A stretch of DNA of 64,000 bases, taken from Acetobacter estunensis (GTDB lineage: Bacteria; Pseudomonadota; Alphaproteobacteria; Acetobacterales; Acetobacteraceae). Shown here in pieces: positions 38,016-47,500 of this stretch. The notes below the pieces were generated by a model. It did not search any database and was not told the origin of the DNA. It saw nothing but the letters and a program-made list of their open reading frames with translations. The stretch is from positions 107,705 to 171,704 of the forward strand of contig NZ_JAHRDV010000007.1 in NCBI RefSeq assembly GCF_019083805.1, given 5' to 3'. Position 1 is the first letter of the stretch. Each line of letters opens with the position of its first letter. Position numbers and translations under genes: made by a program.

Positions 38016-38609
38016 ATGGCTGTTGCCGATATAGATCATCTGATCGGGTTAATCGCTCGCTTGCCGGGACTTGGCCCGCGCTCGGCGCGCCGGGTTGCGC
38101 TGGCGCTTCTGCGTGATCCGCAGGGGAGGCTGTTGCCTTTGGCGCGGGCGATGGAAAGCACGGCCCTGTCGGTGACGACATGCTCCGTGTGCGGCAATCT
38201 GGATGTGAGCGATCCGTGCCATATCTGTACCGATTCTTCCCGCGCACATGATCTTGTGTGCGTTGTGGAGAACGTCGGCGATCTGTGGGCGTTGGAACGT
38301 GCGGGCGCACATCGCGGCGTTTATCAGGTGCTGGGCGGCGTGCTGTCTGCCCTGCGCGGAATAGGGCCGGACGATCTGAACGTCCGTTCCCTCTTTGAGC
38401 GTCTGGCGAAGGGTGAGGTGCGGGAGGTCATTCTTGCGCTGGGTGCCACGGTGGAGGGGGCCGCGACGATGTTCTGGCTTCAGGAGCGGATTGCGCCCTT
38501 CGGCGTGACGGTGAGCCGTGTGGCTCAGGGTGTGCCGATGGGTGGCACGCTGGATGTGCTGGATGATGGAACGCTGGCGGCGGCATTGACGGCGCGTCGG
38601 CCGGTCTGA
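38016..38609 (+). CDS. recR: Recombination mediator protein RecR
   Basis: Part of the RecFOR pathway that loads RecA on gapped DNA. 197 residues: helix-hairpin-helix LIARLPGLGPRSARRVALALL, the C4 zinc finger CSVCGNLDVSDPCHIC, and the Toprim domain VCVVENVGDLWALE with YQVLGGVLSALRGIGPDDL. Third gene of the dnaX-ybaB-recR set. Confidence 0.96.
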   Translation: MAVADIDHLIGLIARLPGLGPRSARRVALALLRDPQGRLLPLARAMESTALSVTTCSVCGNLDVSDPCHICTDSSRAHDLVCVVENVGDLWALERAGAHRGVYQVLGGVLSALRGIGPDDLNVRSLFERLAKGEVREVILALGATVEGAATMFWLQERIAPFGVTVSRVAQGVPMGGTLDVLDDGTLAAALTARRPV

Positions 38610-38623
38610 AGGGGAATACCGCC

Positions 38624-39433
38624 ATGCTCGACCCGAAGAGCCTGCTGACGATTGATGCTGCTATTCCGCGCGTGGCGCTCGTGACAGGTGGCGCGCAGCG
38701 GTTGGGGCGGGCGATTGTGCTGGGTCTGGCTCAGGCAGGTTTTTCGGTGGCCGTGCATTGCCGATCGAGCGCGGCGGAAGCGCACGCACTTGTCCGTGAA
38801 ATCGAGGTTCTGAGTGTTCGCGGCTGTGTGCTGCAAGCCGATCTGGCGGATGAGACGCAGATGGTCGGGCTGGTTGCGCAAGCGTCTGAACGGTTGGATG
38901 GACCGGTTGGGGTGCTGGTCAACAATGCCTCCGTGTTCGAGCGCGATGAATGGAACACGGTGACCCGCGCAAGCTGGGAGGCGCATCTGGAGCCCAATCT
39001 GCGCGCGCCTTTCGTGCTCATGCAGGAGTTTGCCCGTCTTCTGCCTGCGGAGAAAAAAGGCATGGTGCTCAATATGCTCGATGAGCGGGTGTGGTCGCTC
39101 ACACCGCATTTTGTCAGCTACACGATCTCCAAATCGGCGCTATGGACCCTGACGCAGAGCATGGCGCTGGCTCTTGCACCGAAAGGCATCCGGGTAAACG
39201 CCATCGGGCCGGGGCCTGCGCTGCCCAGCCCCCGTCAGACGGACGAGCAGTTCAGACGGCAATGCGCTTCTGTTCCGTTGGGACACGGGACGTCTCCCGA
39301 AGAAGTTGCTCGCGCGGCGTTGGCGTTTCTTATGTTGCCATCGGTGACGGGCCAGATGCTGGCGCTCGATGGTGCGCAACATCTTCAGTGGCAGCCTGCA
39401 CCGGGTGTATCCGGCGGCATGATGGAAGAATGA
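38624..39433 (+). CDS. SDR oxidoreductase, pteridine-reductase-like
   Basis: A 269-residue short-chain dehydrogenase: nucleotide motif VALVTGGAQRLGRAI, NNASVFERD, catalytic YTISKSAL (Tyr-x3-Lys) and NAIGPGPALPS. The GGAQRLGR loop and the NNAS-F stretch resemble FolM/PTR1 pteridine reductases. Its last bases overlap the ATG of folB by four (ATGA), so a role in reduced pterin/folate metabolism is a reasonable inference. Other SDR substrates are not excluded. Confidence 0.82.
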   Translation: MLDPKSLLTIDAAIPRVALVTGGAQRLGRAIVLGLAQAGFSVAVHCRSSAAEAHALVREIEVLSVRGCVLQADLADETQMVGLVAQASERLDGPVGVLVNNASVFERDEWNTVTRASWEAHLEPNLRAPFVLMQEFARLLPAEKKGMVLNMLDERVWSLTPHFVSYTISKSALWTLTQSMALALAPKGIRVNAIGPGPALPSPRQTDEQFRRQCASVPLGHGTSPEEVARAALAFLMLPSVTGQMLALDGAQHLQWQPAPGVSGGMMEE

Positions 39434-39837
39434 CCGGCATGAATGTTCTGGCTCCATGGCCCGCGGAGATTCCACTGCGGCATCTGTTTGTTCGGGACAT
39501 GCTGGTCGATGCGCCGATCGGCGTGTTTCCGCATGAGCAGGGCGTGACGCAGCGTGTGCGCATCAATGTCGCATTCGGGGTGGAAGACAGTCGCGACCTG
39601 ACGGTAGGAGCGGACGAGCTTGGGCGTACGGTGTCGTATGAAACGGCTGTTCTGGCCATCCGACGTCTGGCAACTGCGGCTCACACGCAACTGGTGGAGA
39701 CGCTGGCCGAGCGTATTGCGGTCGAGCTTCTGGGGGATCAGCGGGTGCGTGTCGTGCGGATACGGATCGAGAAGCTCGATGTTTTTTCCGACACGCAATC
39801 CGTGGGCGTTGAAATCGAACGCTGGGCCGTCAAATAG
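39430..39837 (+). CDS. folB: Dihydroneopterin aldolase
   Basis: Folate biosynthesis: cleaves dihydroneopterin to 6-hydroxymethyl-dihydropterin. 135 residues with the FolB pattern LFVRDMLVDAPIGVFPHEQ (family IGVxxxE), TVSYETAVLAIRRLA, VETLAERIA and VVRIRIEKLDVF. It starts inside the SDR stop; an alternative ATG is at 39439. A T6-looped hairpin follows the stop. Confidence 0.9.
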   Translation: MTGMNVLAPWPAEIPLRHLFVRDMLVDAPIGVFPHEQGVTQRVRINVAFGVEDSRDLTVGADELGRTVSYETAVLAIRRLATAAHTQLVETLAERIAVELLGDQRVRVVRIRIEKLDVFSDTQSVGVEIERWAVK

Positions 39838-39841
39838 AGGC

Positions 39842-39870
39842 TGCGGACCGCGTTTTTTCGCGGTCCGCAT
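39842..39870. terminator. Hairpin terminator after folB
   Basis: Perfect TGCGGACCGCG / CGCGGTCCGCA stem with loop TTTTTT. There is no long T-run after it on either side. It separates folB from the convergent phage-type genes. Confidence 0.65.
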
Positions 39871-39876
39871 TCGGTC

Positions 39877-40314
39877 TCATTCTACGTTTTCGATGCCGTC
39901 AATCAGTGTGACACCCTGATTGACAAACACGGTGCCACCGGCTGCCGTCCGTCCGATGGCGGCCCCATCCTGCCAGGAGATATTGCGGTTGAGCAGGAGT
40001 GTGACCTCGGGCTGCGCCATGAGCACAGCCTCCACTTTGCCCGCATGTTCCCAGCGTGAAAGCTGCCAGTATACGACGGGTGTATCGCTGCCGTCCGAAC
40101 TGGTGAACAATCCGATACCTGCGCAGACGGGCAGGGCGGCTTGGGGGCGCGGAAAGACGAGGTCCACATCCGGACGTGTTTCCGTGCCGCCGCCAAGCGG
40201 TGAGAATGTGACGGGCACGCGCGTGTAACCGGCAACGCTGAGTTCGGTCCAACCGGGCAGGAGAAGACCGGCCCATCCTTCGAAAAAATGCTTCATGTTC
40301 AATGTCTCATCCAT
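39877..40314 (-). CDS. Phage tail-fibre-type protein
   Basis: A 145-residue protein whose middle follows a pattern common in phage tail fibre proteins: a Y-x-RVPVTF strand (GYTRVPVTFSPLGGG), a DVDLVFP strand, then GIGLFTSSDGSDTPVVYWQLS (family GLFD...L-Y-L), and a late beta strand. Its start overlaps the stop of the tail fibre by eight bases, so the two are one unit, and it could be a second fibre component or an assembly factor. No close identification can be claimed. Confidence 0.55.
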   Translation of the reverse strand: MDETLNMKHFFEGWAGLLLPGWTELSVAGYTRVPVTFSPLGGGTETRPDVDLVFPRPQAALPVCAGIGLFTSSDGSDTPVVYWQLSRWEHAGKVEAVLMAQPEVTLLLNRNISWQDGAAIGRTAAGGTVFVNQGVTLIDGIENVE

Positions 40315-41728
40315 ATTGTGTGACGGTCATCCAGGCAGGTCCGCCGTCGCCGCCGTTCATGTAAGTGCCGCCGGGCGCGACGCAGGAGCCTGAGCCCCCG
40401 CTACCGGCATCGCCCGTTTTGCCGGTTTGCCCGGCACCGGATTCCCAGCCGCCCGAGTAATACGGGGGGCGGTCTCCGCCCGCGCCGCCGTAGCCGTAGA
40501 AATAGTTTTCGGACACACCGCTGACATGGCCCGAACGACCGCTGGGGCCGATCCCGGAATTCAGCACGGTGATGCCGGTCGAACTGATGACCTGCACCGC
40601 TCCACCCGCACCGGTTCCACCGATGATGGCAACGCCTCCGCCTTGGGCCACGCTGCCGCCGGAACCACCGACTGCCACGACCATGCTTCCAAAGGCGGCG
40701 TTGCCGCCGCTGTTACCGCTCATGGCCGTGGAGGCGGATTGTCCACCTCGGCCCCCGGCGCCCAGTGTGGCGGTCACGGGCCATTGCAGCTCGCTGGCGG
40801 TCACCAGAAAACGGCAATAGCCACCACCGCCGCCGCCCCCGCCTGTCGCAGCTTCCGCACTTCCGCAGGTGGGTGCGCCACCGCCGCCGCCGCCGGCTCC
40901 TGCAATTTCGATGATGGCGAAGCGGGTACGCGAATTGAGGGAGAGTTGGATGACGTTATAGCCCCCGGCCGATGCCGCCGGGCCGAGATAGGTGTCGCAC
41001 GCCAGAAGGTTGGCTGAAGCCCAGTTCGTGACGAAAGCGGTTGTAGCCAGTTTTTGTGAGGAATCGCCCGAAGCCGGCGTGGGGGCGGTGGGGGTGCCCG
41101 TGAAAGCGGGAGAGTTGATCGGCGCGAGATCGGGGATCTTCGTGTAGAAAAGCGCCGTGTTGTCCAGCGTGATCATCGACTGGGTAACGCTCGTCGCGTT
41201 TGCTGGCAGATCGATACGCCAGACAGGAACGCTTCCACTTGGAACGGTGCCGGTCGTCAGCGCAAGGGTGGCGATGGCGGTTCGTTCGGTGGGCTGCCCG
41301 GTGCCGGTATCGGTGGCGCCGGAAAGAGTGCGAGTGGAATCGGATGCATCCAGATAACGCAGCATGGTGGCGCCAGTGTCCACCATGGAAAGCGTGGCGT
41401 AGATGTGGAAAGTCTGGGCCGTGGTAGCGGTTGTCAGCGTAAAGCTCGTCTGCGCGGCATTATATTGCCGCATGATGAGAGTGCTGTCGGCGGCAAGCGA
41501 ACCATAGGAAGAAGCATCGGCTACGGACGAGGCGTTGATCTGGCCCGCCGCAACCTCGACGAGAAGATCCGCACCTGAACAGGTGGCCGTCAGGCCGGTG
41601 GCGAATGGCCCGGTACTGCCCATGGTGAGGGCAATGACCTCACCTATGGCGCGTTCGGTGTTGCGTTCTGCGATGAGGGTATCGGTATCCGCGACGATCT
41701 GGGCGGGATAGACAATAACGCGATCCAT
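40307..41728 (-). CDS. Phage tail fibre with glycine-rich tip
   Basis: A 473-residue protein. The N-terminus (DRVIVYPAQIVADTDTL) looks like a virion-attachment region. Around residue 210 it has INSPAFTGTPTAPTPASG followed by SSQKLATTAFV, a motif typical of lambda- and Mu-like tail fibres. The last 170 residues are strongly Gly-rich (GAGGGGGGAPTCG, ATGGGGGGGGYC, YGYGGAGGD), like the polyglycine-helix adhesin tips of some phage fibres. AAGGA precedes the start. Probably a host-recognition protein left from a prophage. Confidence 0.78.
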   Translation of the reverse strand: MDRVIVYPAQIVADTDTLIAERNTERAIGEVIALTMGSTGPFATGLTATCSGADLLVEVAAGQINASSVADASSYGSLAADSTLIMRQYNAAQTSFTLTTATTAQTFHIYATLSMVDTGATMLRYLDASDSTRTLSGATDTGTGQPTERTAIATLALTTGTVPSGSVPVWRIDLPANATSVTQSMITLDNTALFYTKIPDLAPINSPAFTGTPTAPTPASGDSSQKLATTAFVTNWASANLLACDTYLGPAASAGGYNVIQLSLNSRTRFAIIEIAGAGGGGGGAPTCGSAEAATGGGGGGGGYCRFLVTASELQWPVTATLGAGGRGGQSASTAMSGNSGGNAAFGSMVVAVGGSGGSVAQGGGVAIIGGTGAGGAVQVISSTGITVLNSGIGPSGRSGHVSGVSENYFYGYGGAGGDRPPYYSGGWESGAGQTGKTGDAGSGGSGSCVAPGGTYMNGGDGGPAWMTVTQYG

Positions 41729-41741
41729 GATGGCAAATCCT

Positions 41742-41951
41742 TCAGATGGTCGCGCCGGGACGGTAATCTGGAAGGCTGCTGAAATAAGTGTTGAGGGATT
41801 CCACGGATACGAGTGTCCGTCCTCCCAATTTCTTGGCCTGAATATGTCCGTCTGACAAAAGTTTATAGCAATAGGTGCGGCCTATGCCGTAATTTTTGCA
41901 GACGTTTGAAATATTGAGAAACCGCGTTTCTCCAGTCCTCTTGTTGTTCAC
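41742..41951 (-). CDS. Excisionase-like HTH protein
   Basis: A 69-residue DNA-binding protein: FLNISNVCKNYGIGRTYCYKLL is a MerR-type helix-turn-helix of the HTH_17/AlpA class, followed by a wing with KKLGGRTLVSVESLNTYF. Such proteins act as recombination directionality factors or small regulators of integrated elements. It lies directly upstream of the fibre gene on the same strand. Confidence 0.75.
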   Translation of the reverse strand: MNNKRTGETRFLNISNVCKNYGIGRTYCYKLLSDGHIQAKKLGGRTLVSVESLNTYFSSLPDYRPGATI

Positions 41952-42052
41952 GGTGTTTTTTCCTCATTGCACGCCACCATACATGGGCGGCCACGAGGAA
42001 TATGCCGTGTCCCAAGAGAGAGACCATGAAAACTGATCGAAGAAAATTCACA

Positions 42053-42085
42053 CAACCATAAATTGTTTTTTGCAATCTATGGTTG
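42053..42085. terminator. Imperfect hairpin with T6 loop
   Basis: CAACCATA-A-ATTG / CAAT-C-TATGGTTG around a T-rich loop. No gene clearly ends here; it may be a left-over terminator of the remnant. Confidence 0.35.
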
Positions 42086-42178
42086 TTGGTGGCAGAGTGA
42101 AGTGTGTCTTTCGTTTCTTCCGCAAAAGAGCAGGGGCACCGGGGCGGTTCCAGAAATGGAGCCGTCCCGTTCATTTGT

Positions 42179-42192
42179 TGACAATATTGTCA
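42179..42192. promoter_or_regulatory. Perfect palindrome, operator candidate
   Basis: TGACAATATTGTCA is a perfect 14-bp palindrome overlapping a TTGACA box. This is the form of a repressor operator (phage or TetR-like), but no gene with a clear start follows within 250 bases. Confidence 0.45.
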
Positions 42193-42860
42193 GACAGAAA
42201 CGTAAGAAGTTATCTCTGAGATTCGATTGGTATGTGAAAACTCACTTGTTACAAGAAGAGTTTATCGGTCAGCCTGATCTTCCGTACGACACACAAGGAG
42301 CGAAGCACCAATATACACAACTGCGACTACTGGCACCCCGAGGGCACCAATCAGCATCCAGTGGTGAGCGAGAAAAGTCATCATCGTGTGTGCCTTTTTA
42401 TACCCTGTCTTGTATGTGGGCGTTAATAACGGGCTGAACTTCCTTCTTCGAAAGTTCTCGTATTTCGAGTGTCAAGTTTAGACCCGGTCAGTCGGATCGC
42501 AAACGAGAAGGGTGTCACGAGATTTCAATTTCGATTGAGCGATTCCATATTCGGAAAAAGATGCGATGCACCGATAATCTGCCCAAAATGCGTCTATCGC
42601 TGCAGGCATCTGGTCGAAACTCTCTTGGTTCATAGCAAGGGAATGATGGGCTGTCGCAACCAGATCCAAGAAAACCGCGACATGGTTCCTTTCTATAATC
42701 TACATCACAGTTGCCGCAGATTGGATCAAACGCTGACAGGGACGAGCGACAAAGAAGTTTCGATGTCGCATCGATGCAAATCATTTGTCTGATTCACACC
42801 AGCGCGGGGCTTGAGCGGGGCGCATCCTGCTTTCAACAACCTGTTGGATGCGGGACGGAT

Positions 42861-44117
42861 ATGGAAAGATTTTCAGCTCTTTCCCTGGCCAGAAAGGCCA
42901 TCGGGGGACATCTGGGGTGGAAGCCGCAATGGCGTTCCGTCGAACAGCCCAAGAAGGCGTATGACATTGTCATCGTCGGCGGTGGCGGTCATGGGCTGGG
43001 GGCGGCGTATTACCTCGCCAAACAGCACGGGCTACGCAACATTGCGGTGGTCGAGCGTGGCTGGCTGGCTGGCGGCAACACGGCGCGCAACACGACCATC
43101 ATCCGCTCGAACTATCTGTTCGACGAAAGCTCGAATTACTATGAGCATTCGCTCAAACTGTGGGAAAATCTCTCACAGGAGTTGAACTACAACGTCATGT
43201 TCAGTCAGCGGGGGTGCCTGATGGTGGCGCACACGGTGCATGACGTGCAGGTGTTCAAACGTCATGTCCACGCCAATCGTTTGAACGGAATCGACAACGA
43301 GTGGTTGACGGCGGAAGAGGCGAAGGAATTCTGTCCACCGCTCAATATCTCGCCCAATATCCGCTATCCCGTGCTTGGTGGCGCGCTTCAGCGGCGCGCG
43401 GGTACGGCGCGGCATGACGCGGTGGCGTGGGGATTTGCCCGCGCGGCCAGCGACATGGGTGTGGACATCATTGAGAATTGTGAAGTCACTGGCATTACCC
43501 GCGCAGCCGACGGGCGCGTGATGGGTGTGGAGACGACCAAGGGACCGATCCTTGCGGGTAAGGTGGGTGTTTCGGCTGCCGGTCACAGTTCGGTCGTGAT
43601 GGAAATGGCGGGCATCCGTCTGCCACTACAGAGCAACCCGCTGCAGGCGCTGGTGTCCGAGCCGGTCAAGCCCGCGTTCCCCACCATCGTCATGTCGAAC
43701 ACCATTCACGCCTATATCAGTCAGTCCGACAAGGGTGAGATGGTGATCGGGGCGGGCACGGATTCGTATGTGTCCTATACCCAGCGTGGCGGTCTGCACA
43801 TTCCGGCGGAGACGCTTGCCGCCATTTGCGAGCTGTTTCCGATGTTCCGCCGTCTGCGCATGATGCGTTCGTGGGGCGGGATCACGGACAATACCCCTGA
43901 CCGCTCGCCCATTACGGCCAAGACATCCGTGCCGGGTCTCTATGTCAATTGCGGTTGGGGCACGGGCGGCTTCAAGGCGACGCCGGGGGCTGCAAACCTT
44001 TTTGCCTGGACCATTGCGAAGGATGAGCCACATCCAATCAACGCACCGTTCACCCTCGAGCGGTTCCGTGATGGCGTGATGATTGACGAGGCGGCCGCTG
44101 CCGCCGTCGCGCACTGA
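42861..44117 (+). CDS. soxB: Sarcosine oxidase, beta subunit
   Basis: FAD/FMN subunit of the heterotetrameric sarcosine oxidase (sarcosine + O2 + THF to glycine, H2O2 and methylene-THF). 418 residues from ATG 42861: [20 protein letters not shown], dinucleotide motif [19 protein letters not shown], and ARHDAVAWG, whose histidine (about residue 185) matches the covalent-FMN histidine of the family. The C-terminus has [18 protein letters not shown] longer frame from 42711 is non-coding leader. First gene of soxBDAG. Confidence 0.95.
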   Translation: MERFSALSLARKAIGGHLGWKPQWRSVEQPKKAYDIVIVGGGGHGLGAAYYLAKQHGLRNIAVVERGWLAGGNTARNTTIIRSNYLFDESSNYYEHSLKLWENLSQELNYNVMFSQRGCLMVAHTVHDVQVFKRHVHANRLNGIDNEWLTAEEAKEFCPPLNISPNIRYPVLGGALQRRAGTARHDAVAWGFARAASDMGVDIIENCEVTGITRAADGRVMGVETTKGPILAGKVGVSAAGHSSVVMEMAGIRLPLQSNPLQALVSEPVKPAFPTIVMSNTIHAYISQSDKGEMVIGAGTDSYVSYTQRGGLHIPAETLAAICELFPMFRRLRMMRSWGGITDNTPDRSPITAKTSVPGLYVNCGWGTGGFKATPGAANLFAWTIAKDEPHPINAPFTLERFRDGVMIDEAAAAAVAH

Positions 44118-44205
44118 TCCGCGCCATGACAGTTACTGTCCGACAGAATCTGCTGGGAACGGCACAAGTTTTCACATCCGATCTGCTCCAAGGAGCGTGT
44201 GCGTC

Positions 44206-44511
44206 ATGCTGCTGATCCGCTGCCCGTATTGCGGGGACCGAGCCGAAGTCGAATTCGCCAACGCGGGGGAGGCGCATATCGACCGTCCCGCCGATCCCAT
44301 GAGCCTGAGTGATGAGGAGTGGGCGCAGTATCTCTACATGCGCGACAACCCCAAGGGCCTCATCGCTGAACGGTGGCGCCATGCCCATGGCTGTAACCGT
44401 TTCTTCAACGCCATTCGTGACACGCGCACGGATCGCTTTGTTACGACCTACGAAATCGGACAGCCGCGTCCCAAGGTTACGCCGGAACAGGCTGAGGAGG
44501 CTGCACGATGA
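44206..44511 (+). CDS. soxD: Sarcosine oxidase, delta subunit
   Basis: The small zinc subunit: 101 residues, MLLIRCPYCGDRAEVEF, EEWAQYLYMRDNPKG and WRHAHGCNRFFN. The CPYC pair with the HGC histidine and cysteine forms the structural zinc site. ATG 44206 has AAGGAG ten bases upstream; its stop overlaps the soxA start by four bases. Confidence 0.94.
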   Translation: MLLIRCPYCGDRAEVEFANAGEAHIDRPADPMSLSDEEWAQYLYMRDNPKGLIAERWRHAHGCNRFFNAIRDTRTDRFVTTYEIGQPRPKVTPEQAEEAAR

Positions 44512-47500
44512 GTCGTTCCTTCCGTGTGCCCGGTCGGGGACGCGTCAACACGCGCCGCCCGGTTCAGTTTTCTTTCGATGGTCGCACCTATCAGGGCTGT
44601 GAAGGCGATACGCTTGCATCCGCCCTGCTTGCGAGCGGCAAGCACCTGATGGGGCGTTCCTTTAAGTATCACCGCCCGCGTGGCCCAATCTCGGCGGGCT
44701 CGGATGAGCCGAACGCTGTTGTGGCCGTGGGGGCCGGTCCAGCGCTCCAGACGCCGAATCTTGTGGCGACGCAGGTCGAGATTCATGACGGATTGGTCGC
44801 GCAGAGTCAGAACCGGTTTCCCTGTCTCGAATTCGACATGGGGGCGATGAACAATCTGGCCTCGCCACTGATCCCGTCGGGCTTTTACTACAAGACCTTT
44901 ATGTGGCCCCGGAATTTCTGGACCAAGGTGTACGAGCCGATCATCCGCCGTTCCGCTGGTCTGGGTGTGGCGCCGACCGCACCGGACCCGGACAGCTACG
45001 CCTTTCAGTACACTTTCTGTGACGTGCTCGTGGCTGGCGGTGGCCCGGCCGGGCTGGCGGCGGCCCTCGCAGCGGCCAAGGCCGGTGCGGAAGTCATCCT
45101 TGCCGATGAAACCAACGAGTTTGGTGGAAGCCTTCTGTCCGATCAGACTTCGCGCATTGATGGCACGGCCGCATCGGCGTGGGCCGAGCGTATGGTAGCC
45201 GAACTCGCAAAGCTGCCTAATGTCCGGATATTCACGCGCACCACGGTCTTCAATTACGGTCCGCACAACATGGTCGCGCTCAATGAGCGTCTGACCGATC
45301 ATCTGGCGGCACCCAATCCCGGCACGCCGCGTGAGCGTCTGTGGCAGGTGCGCGCCAAGGAGGTGGTAATCGCCTCGGGCGCCATCGAGCGACCGCTGGT
45401 GTTCGAGGGCAATGACCGTCCCGGTGTAATGCTGGCGAGTGCGGCACAGACCTATCTCAACCGTTACGGCGTGGCCTGCGGGCGTCGCGCGGTCATCGCC
45501 ACGGCCGATGACTCCGCCTATCGCGTGGCGCTGGATCTTCTGGACGCGGGCGTGCAGGTGGCGGCCATTGCCGACATCCGTGTCGCCCCGGATTCCGAAC
45601 TGCTGCGCAAGGCGCGTGCGGCGGGCATTCCGGTGCTGACCAATACGACCGTGCAGCGCGCTCACGGCTCGCAGCGCGTGCACAGCGTCGAGCTTGCGCC
45701 TGTCCTGCCGGGTGGTGACGTGGGAGAAGGCAAGCATTACCGCTGCGATCTTCTGCTCATGGCTGGAGGCTGGACGCCGAGCCTGCACCTGTTTTCCCAG
45801 TCCAAGGGCAAGGTGGTCTACAACGCCGAACTGGACACGTATCTGCCGGGTGAATCCGCGCAGGAGGAACGTTCGGCAGGCTCGTGCCGGGGTCTTTACG
45901 ATCTGGGCGAAGTGCTGGCCGATGGTCTGAAAGCGGGCACCGAAGCCGCCGGGAAAGCCGGGTTCGACGGTGCCGTCGATCTGCCGCTTTGGGAGGTTAG
46001 GGCCGATGCTGTCGGGCGTGGTGGCTTTACGGGCGCGTTGCCCCGTCGCGGCAAGGGCCTGACGGCCATGGCGTTCGTGGACTACCAGAACGATGTGACG
46101 GCCAAGGATGTGAAACTTGCTGTGCGCGAAGGCTTCCGTTCCATCGAGCACATCAAGCGTTATACCACAACGGGTATGGCGACCGATCAGGGCAAGACGT
46201 CCAATCTTAATGCACTGGGCATTGCCTCGTCCGCGCTGGGCCGACCCAAGCAGAAAATCGGTCTGACCACGTTCCGCGCGCCCTACACACCTGTCACGTT
46301 CGGTGCGTTCAGCGGGCATGAGCGCGGCAATCTGTTCGATCCGGATCGCCGCACGCCCATCGACCCCTGGGCGCGCACGAAAGGCGCGGTGTTCGAGGAT
46401 GTGAGTTTGTGGCGCCGTGCGCGGTATTTCCCACGTCCGGGTGAGGACATGGACGCGGCTGTTGCGCGTGAATGTCTGGCCGTCCGCCGTTCAGTGGGCA
46501 TCTTTGACGCCACGACACTGGGCAAGATCGAGGTCGTCGGGCCAGATGCTGCTGAGTTCATGAACCGGATGTATGTCAACGGCTGGACCAAGCTGGGTGT
46601 TGGCAAGTGTCGCTACGGTCTGATGTGTCGCGAGAACGGCTTTGTCTATGACGACGGCGTGGTCGGGCGCATCGCCAAGGACCGTTTCCACGTTACCACC
46701 ACAACGGGCGGCGCTGCGGGTGTCCTGACCATGATGGAGGATTATCTCCAGACCGAGTGGCGGGATCTCGACGTGTGGTTGACGTCCACATCCGAGGAGT
46801 GGGCCGTGATCGCGGTTCAGGGGCCGAAAGCGCGCGAGGTTCTGGCTCCACTCGTGGACGGTCTGGACATCTCGCACGAGACCATGCCGCATATGAGTGT
46901 CAAGGAAGGCACGATCGGCGGCATTCCGATGCGTCTGTTCCGTGTCAGCTTCTCGGGTGAACTTGGCTTTGAGGTCAACGTCCCGTCACGTCACGGTCTG
47001 GAAGTGTGGGAACGCATCTGGGAGGCGGGTCAGCCCTTTGGCATGACGCCCTACGGCACGGAGACGATGCACGTTCTGCGCGCGGAGAAGGGCTACATCA
47101 TCGTCGGTCAGGAAACCGACGGTACGGCCACGCCGGATGATGCCGGCTGTGGCTGGGCGGTCAGCAAGATCAAGAAAGACTTCGTGGGCAAGCGCTCGCT
47201 GGCTCTGTCGGCCATGCAGGATCCGGACCGCTACCAGCTTGTCGGGCTTCTGACCCAGGCGCCGCAGGAAGTTCTGGAAGAAGGCGCGCAGCTTGTCGCT
47301 GACCGCAATGAGACCATCCCTATGCACAAGATCGGGCATGTCACCTCGTCTTATCACAGCGCCACACTGGGGCGATCCATCGCTCTTGCTATGGTGTCGG
47401 CTGGTCGTGCCCGTATGGGTGAGACGCTGTTCGTGCCCATGGAAGACCGCATGATCCCTGTGACCGTCACCAGCCCGGTCTTTTACGATGCGGAAGGAGC

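Larger units (their letters stand above)
39877..41951 (-). mobile_element. Phage-derived remnant (tail-fibre genes and HTH)
   Basis: Three consecutive minus-strand genes with phage affinities: a tail-fibre accessory protein, a tail fibre with a polyglycine tip and an excisionase-like HTH protein. No integrase, capsid, portal or terminase is present, and no duplicated att sequence was seen, so the ends are only those of the genes. It lies between the folate operon and the betaine locus. Confidence 0.6.
41952..42860. other. AT-richer gene-poor region before soxB
   Basis: About 900 bases with lower GC than the surroundings and no reading frame I would defend. It holds an imperfect hairpin (42053-42085), a perfect palindrome (42179-42192), GAACTT-N10-AAGTTC at 42436-42457 and GCATCGATGC at 42768-42777. 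The soxB promoter should lie in its last 150 bases. It is likely part of the same foreign or remnant DNA as the fibre genes. Confidence 0.55.

Noticed and set aside
40390..40910. Tandem GGC/GGT repeats as a possible satellite
   Set aside because: They are the codons of the glycine-rich tip of the tail fibre, in frame and irregular.
41863..42174. 103-residue minus-strand frame with a hydrophobic segment
   Set aside because: Overlaps the better-supported HTH gene by about 90 bases and spans the hairpin; no start signal.
42063..42437. 124-residue frame in the gene-poor region
   Set aside because: No ribosome-binding site, no recognisable pattern, and the hairpin and palindrome lie inside it.
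42478..42669. 63-residue minus-strand frame
   Set aside because: Looks superficially protein-like but has no Shine-Dalgarno sequence and a plus-strand frame covers the same bases; not defensible alone.
42650..42860. Glycine riboswitch before soxB or sdaA
   Set aside because: The conserved paired aptamer cores could not be found in the soxB, sdaA or gbcA leaders.
44448..46319. 623-residue open frame opposite soxA
   Set aside because: Antisense shadow of the sarcosine oxidase alpha subunit; composition typical of third-position GC bias.
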